Part shown: positions 5,466-7,142 of the stretch, one piece after another
How positions within the stretch are numbered: position 1 is the stretch's first letter
How the letters are laid out: every line of letters begins with the position of its first letter
Assembly (NCBI GenBank): GCA_030830425.1
Contig: JAURND010000080.1
Location: 1-7,142, forward strand
Reading direction: 5' to 3'
Length of the DNA: 7,142 nt
Source: Gammaproteobacteria bacterium
Lineage (GTDB): Bacteria; Pseudomonadota; Gammaproteobacteria; JAURND01
Position numbers and translations under genes: made by a program
The notes under the pieces: model-generated
What the model was told of the DNA's origin: nothing
The model's database searches: none
Seen by the model: only the letters and a program-made list of their open reading frames with translations

Positions 5466-6464
5466 CTAGTATCCAAGCTTTTCAGTAACTTTGCCTTTAA
5501 ATATTTTATAAGAATAATAAGTATAATAAAGAAGGGGCGGCAGCATAATGCAAGCACCTACCAGCATAAACAACAATGATGATCGGTCAGCTGCAGCTTC
5601 AATATAGGTAATATGTCTAGGGACCATATATGGATAAGCACTAATCATAAAACCAATATAGCAGGTAACAAATACACCTATACTACTCCAAAAAGGCAAA
5701 TATTCTTTTTTATTTTTGATTCCATACCAATGCATCGTTAAAAACACCAACGACAAAAATGGCAAGATTGCTAAATATGGCATGTTATGTGGATTAAACC
5801 AACGCTGCTTGATTGCAGGATCTAAATAAGGTGACCAAAGGCTGACAATAATCAAAAAAATCAGCATTAAATATTGGAGCTTGTTTGAAATAGCAAAACA
5901 TTTTTTTTGCAAATCACCCACGGTTTTAATAATTAGTCGATTAGATCCCAATAAAATGTAACCAAAAACGAGAGCTACTGAGCAAGAAACCGCAAAAGCA
6001 TTAAACCATTGATAATTTGAAACTCCATCATGACAGCATGAAAGATCAAAGCCTTTTACAAAAGCGCCTAATACTAATCCTTGCGCAAGGGTCGCAAATA
6101 GAGAACCCATAAAAAAACAGCTATTCCAAAAAAATTTACTTTTAATTGCCTTTAAGCGAAATTCAAAAGCAACTCCACGAAATAACAGCGCAATAACCAT
6201 CAGAAAAATCGGTAAATAAAGTATGGGTAAAATGGTACTAAACACTAAAGGAAAAGCACCGTAGAGCGCCGCACCACCAAATACTAACCACGTTTCATTA
6301 CCATCCCAAACAGGTAAAATCGTACTAATCATTAAATCTTTTTCATGCTCGCTACGAAAGAAGGGGAATAGCATACCAATGCCTAAATCAAATCCATCCA
6401 AGATAATATACATGATAATACCAAACGCAATAATGCCAGCCCAAGCCAAGGCTAATATATCCAT
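5466..6464 (-). CDS. cydB: Cytochrome bd quinol oxidase subunit II (CioB type)
   Basis: CydB is the second large subunit of the bd-type terminal oxidase, which reduces oxygen to water with electrons from quinol in the inner membrane. The 332-aa product is almost entirely membrane helices. Signature segments are LDGFDLGIG (22-30, Asp26), LPVWDGNETWLVFGGAALYG (50-69, Asp54) and LLFRGVAFEFR (93-103); the two Asp match E. coli Asp29 and Asp58 of the proton path. WDGNETW and the FRGVAFEFR form are typical of the cyanide-insensitive (CioB) branch. The ATG lies directly after the cydA stop, with a strong AAGGGGG site 8 bases upstream of it. The gene appears intact, yet its partner cydA is interrupted. 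Composition is visibly more AT-rich than the lipA and scpAB regions. Confidence 0.93.
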   Translation of the reverse strand: MDILALAWAGIIAFGIIMYIILDGFDLGIGMLFPFFRSEHEKDLMISTILPVWDGNETWLVFGGAALYGAFPLVFSTILPILYLPIFLMVIALLFRGVAFEFRLKAIKSKFFWNSCFFMGSLFATLAQGLVLGAFVKGFDLSCCHDGVSNYQWFNAFAVSCSVALVFGYILLGSNRLIIKTVGDLQKKCFAISNKLQYLMLIFLIIVSLWSPYLDPAIKQRWFNPHNMPYLAILPFLSLVFLTMHWYGIKNKKEYLPFWSSIGVFVTCYIGFMISAYPYMVPRHITYIEAAADRSSLLFMLVGACIMLPPLLYYTYYSYKIFKGKVTEKLGY

Positions 6465-7019
6465 TTAATTATCCCCCTTGGTCGTAACAGGCGGCATATA
6501 TTGAAAAGGTTGATGAATAGGAAATGCTAATTCTTTGATCTTCTCGGGTCCTTTCTCAATCGTCTTGTGAAGAAAATAAAAATAGAAGTAACCAAAAATG
6601 ACCCCATACACAATTACAATTAATGCAAATGAGATAAGGATATTACGTAGTGACACGCTGGAAACAGCATCTGCTGTTTTTAATAAATGATAAACCACCC
6701 AAGGTTGTCTCCCCATTTCAGCAGTAATCCATCCACACCATAAAGCGATGAACCCTGAGGGGGCTGTCCATAAACAAATCTTAAAAAACCAGCGTGAATC
6801 AAATAATCGTTTTTTTATTCTTAAATACAAAGCGACAACCGCCAAACCAAACATCATAAAACCAAGCATTACCATCAGTCGAAAAGAATAGAAAACATTG
6901 GCAACTCTAGGTTGATACTCAGGCGTTACCGACTTTAATCCAGTTAACTCACCATTCCAGCTGTGTGTATTGATTAAGGAAGCTCCGTGAGGAATGCCAA
7001 CTGACCAATGATTAAGCTG
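6465..7019 (-). pseudogene. cydA: Cytochrome bd quinol oxidase subunit I, 3' part, cut by IS30 element
   Basis: CydA carries the haems and the quinol site of the bd oxidase. Only the last 185 or so codons are here, from about QLNHWSVGIPHGASLINTH. They include VFYSFRLMV, whose Met matches haem ligand Met393 of E. coli CydA. GWITAEMGRQPW follows, with its Glu 52 residues after that Met, the same spacing as Glu445. The last transmembrane helix ends in FGYFYFYFLHK. The N-terminal 250 or so residues, with the two His haem ligands, are absent. The open frame continues 63 bases further to a TTG at 7082, but that stretch is the end of an IS30 transposase read in another frame, so the TTG start is artificial. 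The 5' half may lie beyond the element outside the window. SLINTHSWNGELTGLK is typical of the CioA branch. Confidence 0.85.
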
Positions 7020-7142
7020 GGCGGTTTCAATGTCTAAGTGCAACAGGATTAAGTTTATCTGCCCAGTAAGCTTTAAAGTCAAAAGCGCCTTCAGGAAGAA
7101 ACAATTCAGCAGGACATTTCCAGCCTAATGATTTTCTTGGGC
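7020..7142 (-). mobile_element. End of an IS30-family insertion sequence
   Basis: The right edge carries the 3' end of an IS30-type transposase. The last roughly 27 bases (about 7020-7047, minus-strand TGTTGCACTTAGACATTGAA and onward to ACCGCC) are the likely terminal inverted repeat. In this family the end commonly overlaps the transposase stop and the VALR codons, as here. cydA homology resumes immediately after. The exact boundary and any 2-3 bp target duplication cannot be fixed without the other end. Confidence 0.75.
7027..7142 (-). CDS. IS30-family transposase, C-terminal 37 residues (partial at window edge)
   Basis: The frame beginning at 7140 reads PRKSLGWKCPAELF, then LPEGAFDFKAYWADKL and NPVALRH, with TGA at 7029-7027. 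RPRKxLGWxxPxE is the C-terminal hallmark of IS30 transposases, a DDE enzyme; the partial codon at the edge (GC) is consistent with the expected Arg. The catalytic residues lie outside the window, so activity cannot be judged, but the tail has no frameshift. Confidence 0.85.
   Translation of the reverse strand, partial: PRKSLGWKCPAELFLPEGAFDFKAYWADKLNPVALRH

Noticed and set aside
7020..7082. TTG-started N-terminus (MTLKLTGQ) of the cydA fragment
   Set aside because: These codons are the IS30 transposase tail and terminal repeat read in a different frame, not CydA sequence.

Overview
The window looks like a stretch of a gammaproteobacterial chromosome of moderate to low GC. The evidence is a proteobacterial-type lipoyl synthase (LipA), the ubiquinone factor UbiK, an SMC-ScpAB condensin pair in place of MukBEF, and a cyanide-insensitive type (CioAB-like) bd oxidase. 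Compact intergenic repeats and an IS30-type element fit a Legionellales/Coxiella-like host, but that placement is an inference. No tRNA, rRNA or CRISPR array was seen.

Left part (1-2593, all minus strand): an RND efflux periplasmic adaptor stands alone. It is followed downstream by two hairpins, each with a T tract, that look like terminators. Beyond them lies a ubiK-lipA pair whose coding regions overlap by 20 bases. The short intergenic space upstream of ubiK carries a copy of a dispersed repeat, and that copy appears to supply the ubiK ribosome binding site.

Centre (2594-5024, plus strand): scpA and scpB overlap by 11 bases and encode the kleisin and winged-helix subunits of the SMC condensin. 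A 229-base spacer follows, filled with consecutive hairpins and bounded by an inverted repeat (a MITE-like structure). After it comes a 203-aa protein that resembles the chorismate lyase (UbiC/UTRA-like) fold. If that holds, it is a second ubiquinone-linked gene beside ubiK.

Right part (5025-7142): a 321-base non-coding stretch holds a second copy of the repeat core and a REP-like palindrome. Then, on the minus strand, comes a damaged bd oxidase operon: the 3' part of cydA, an intact cydB, and a small one-helix ORF that resembles DUF2474 (CydX-like) subunits and is easily missed because of its length. cydA is cut at about position 7019 by the end of an IS30-family element; the last 37 residues of its transposase are readable at the right edge. 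Both conserved His haem ligands of CydA would lie in the missing part, so the operon cannot make a complete oxidase from this locus.

The most notable points are the IS30-interrupted oxidase operon with its small subunit gene preserved, the structured repeat family at three or four intergenic sites, and the solitary RND adaptor.
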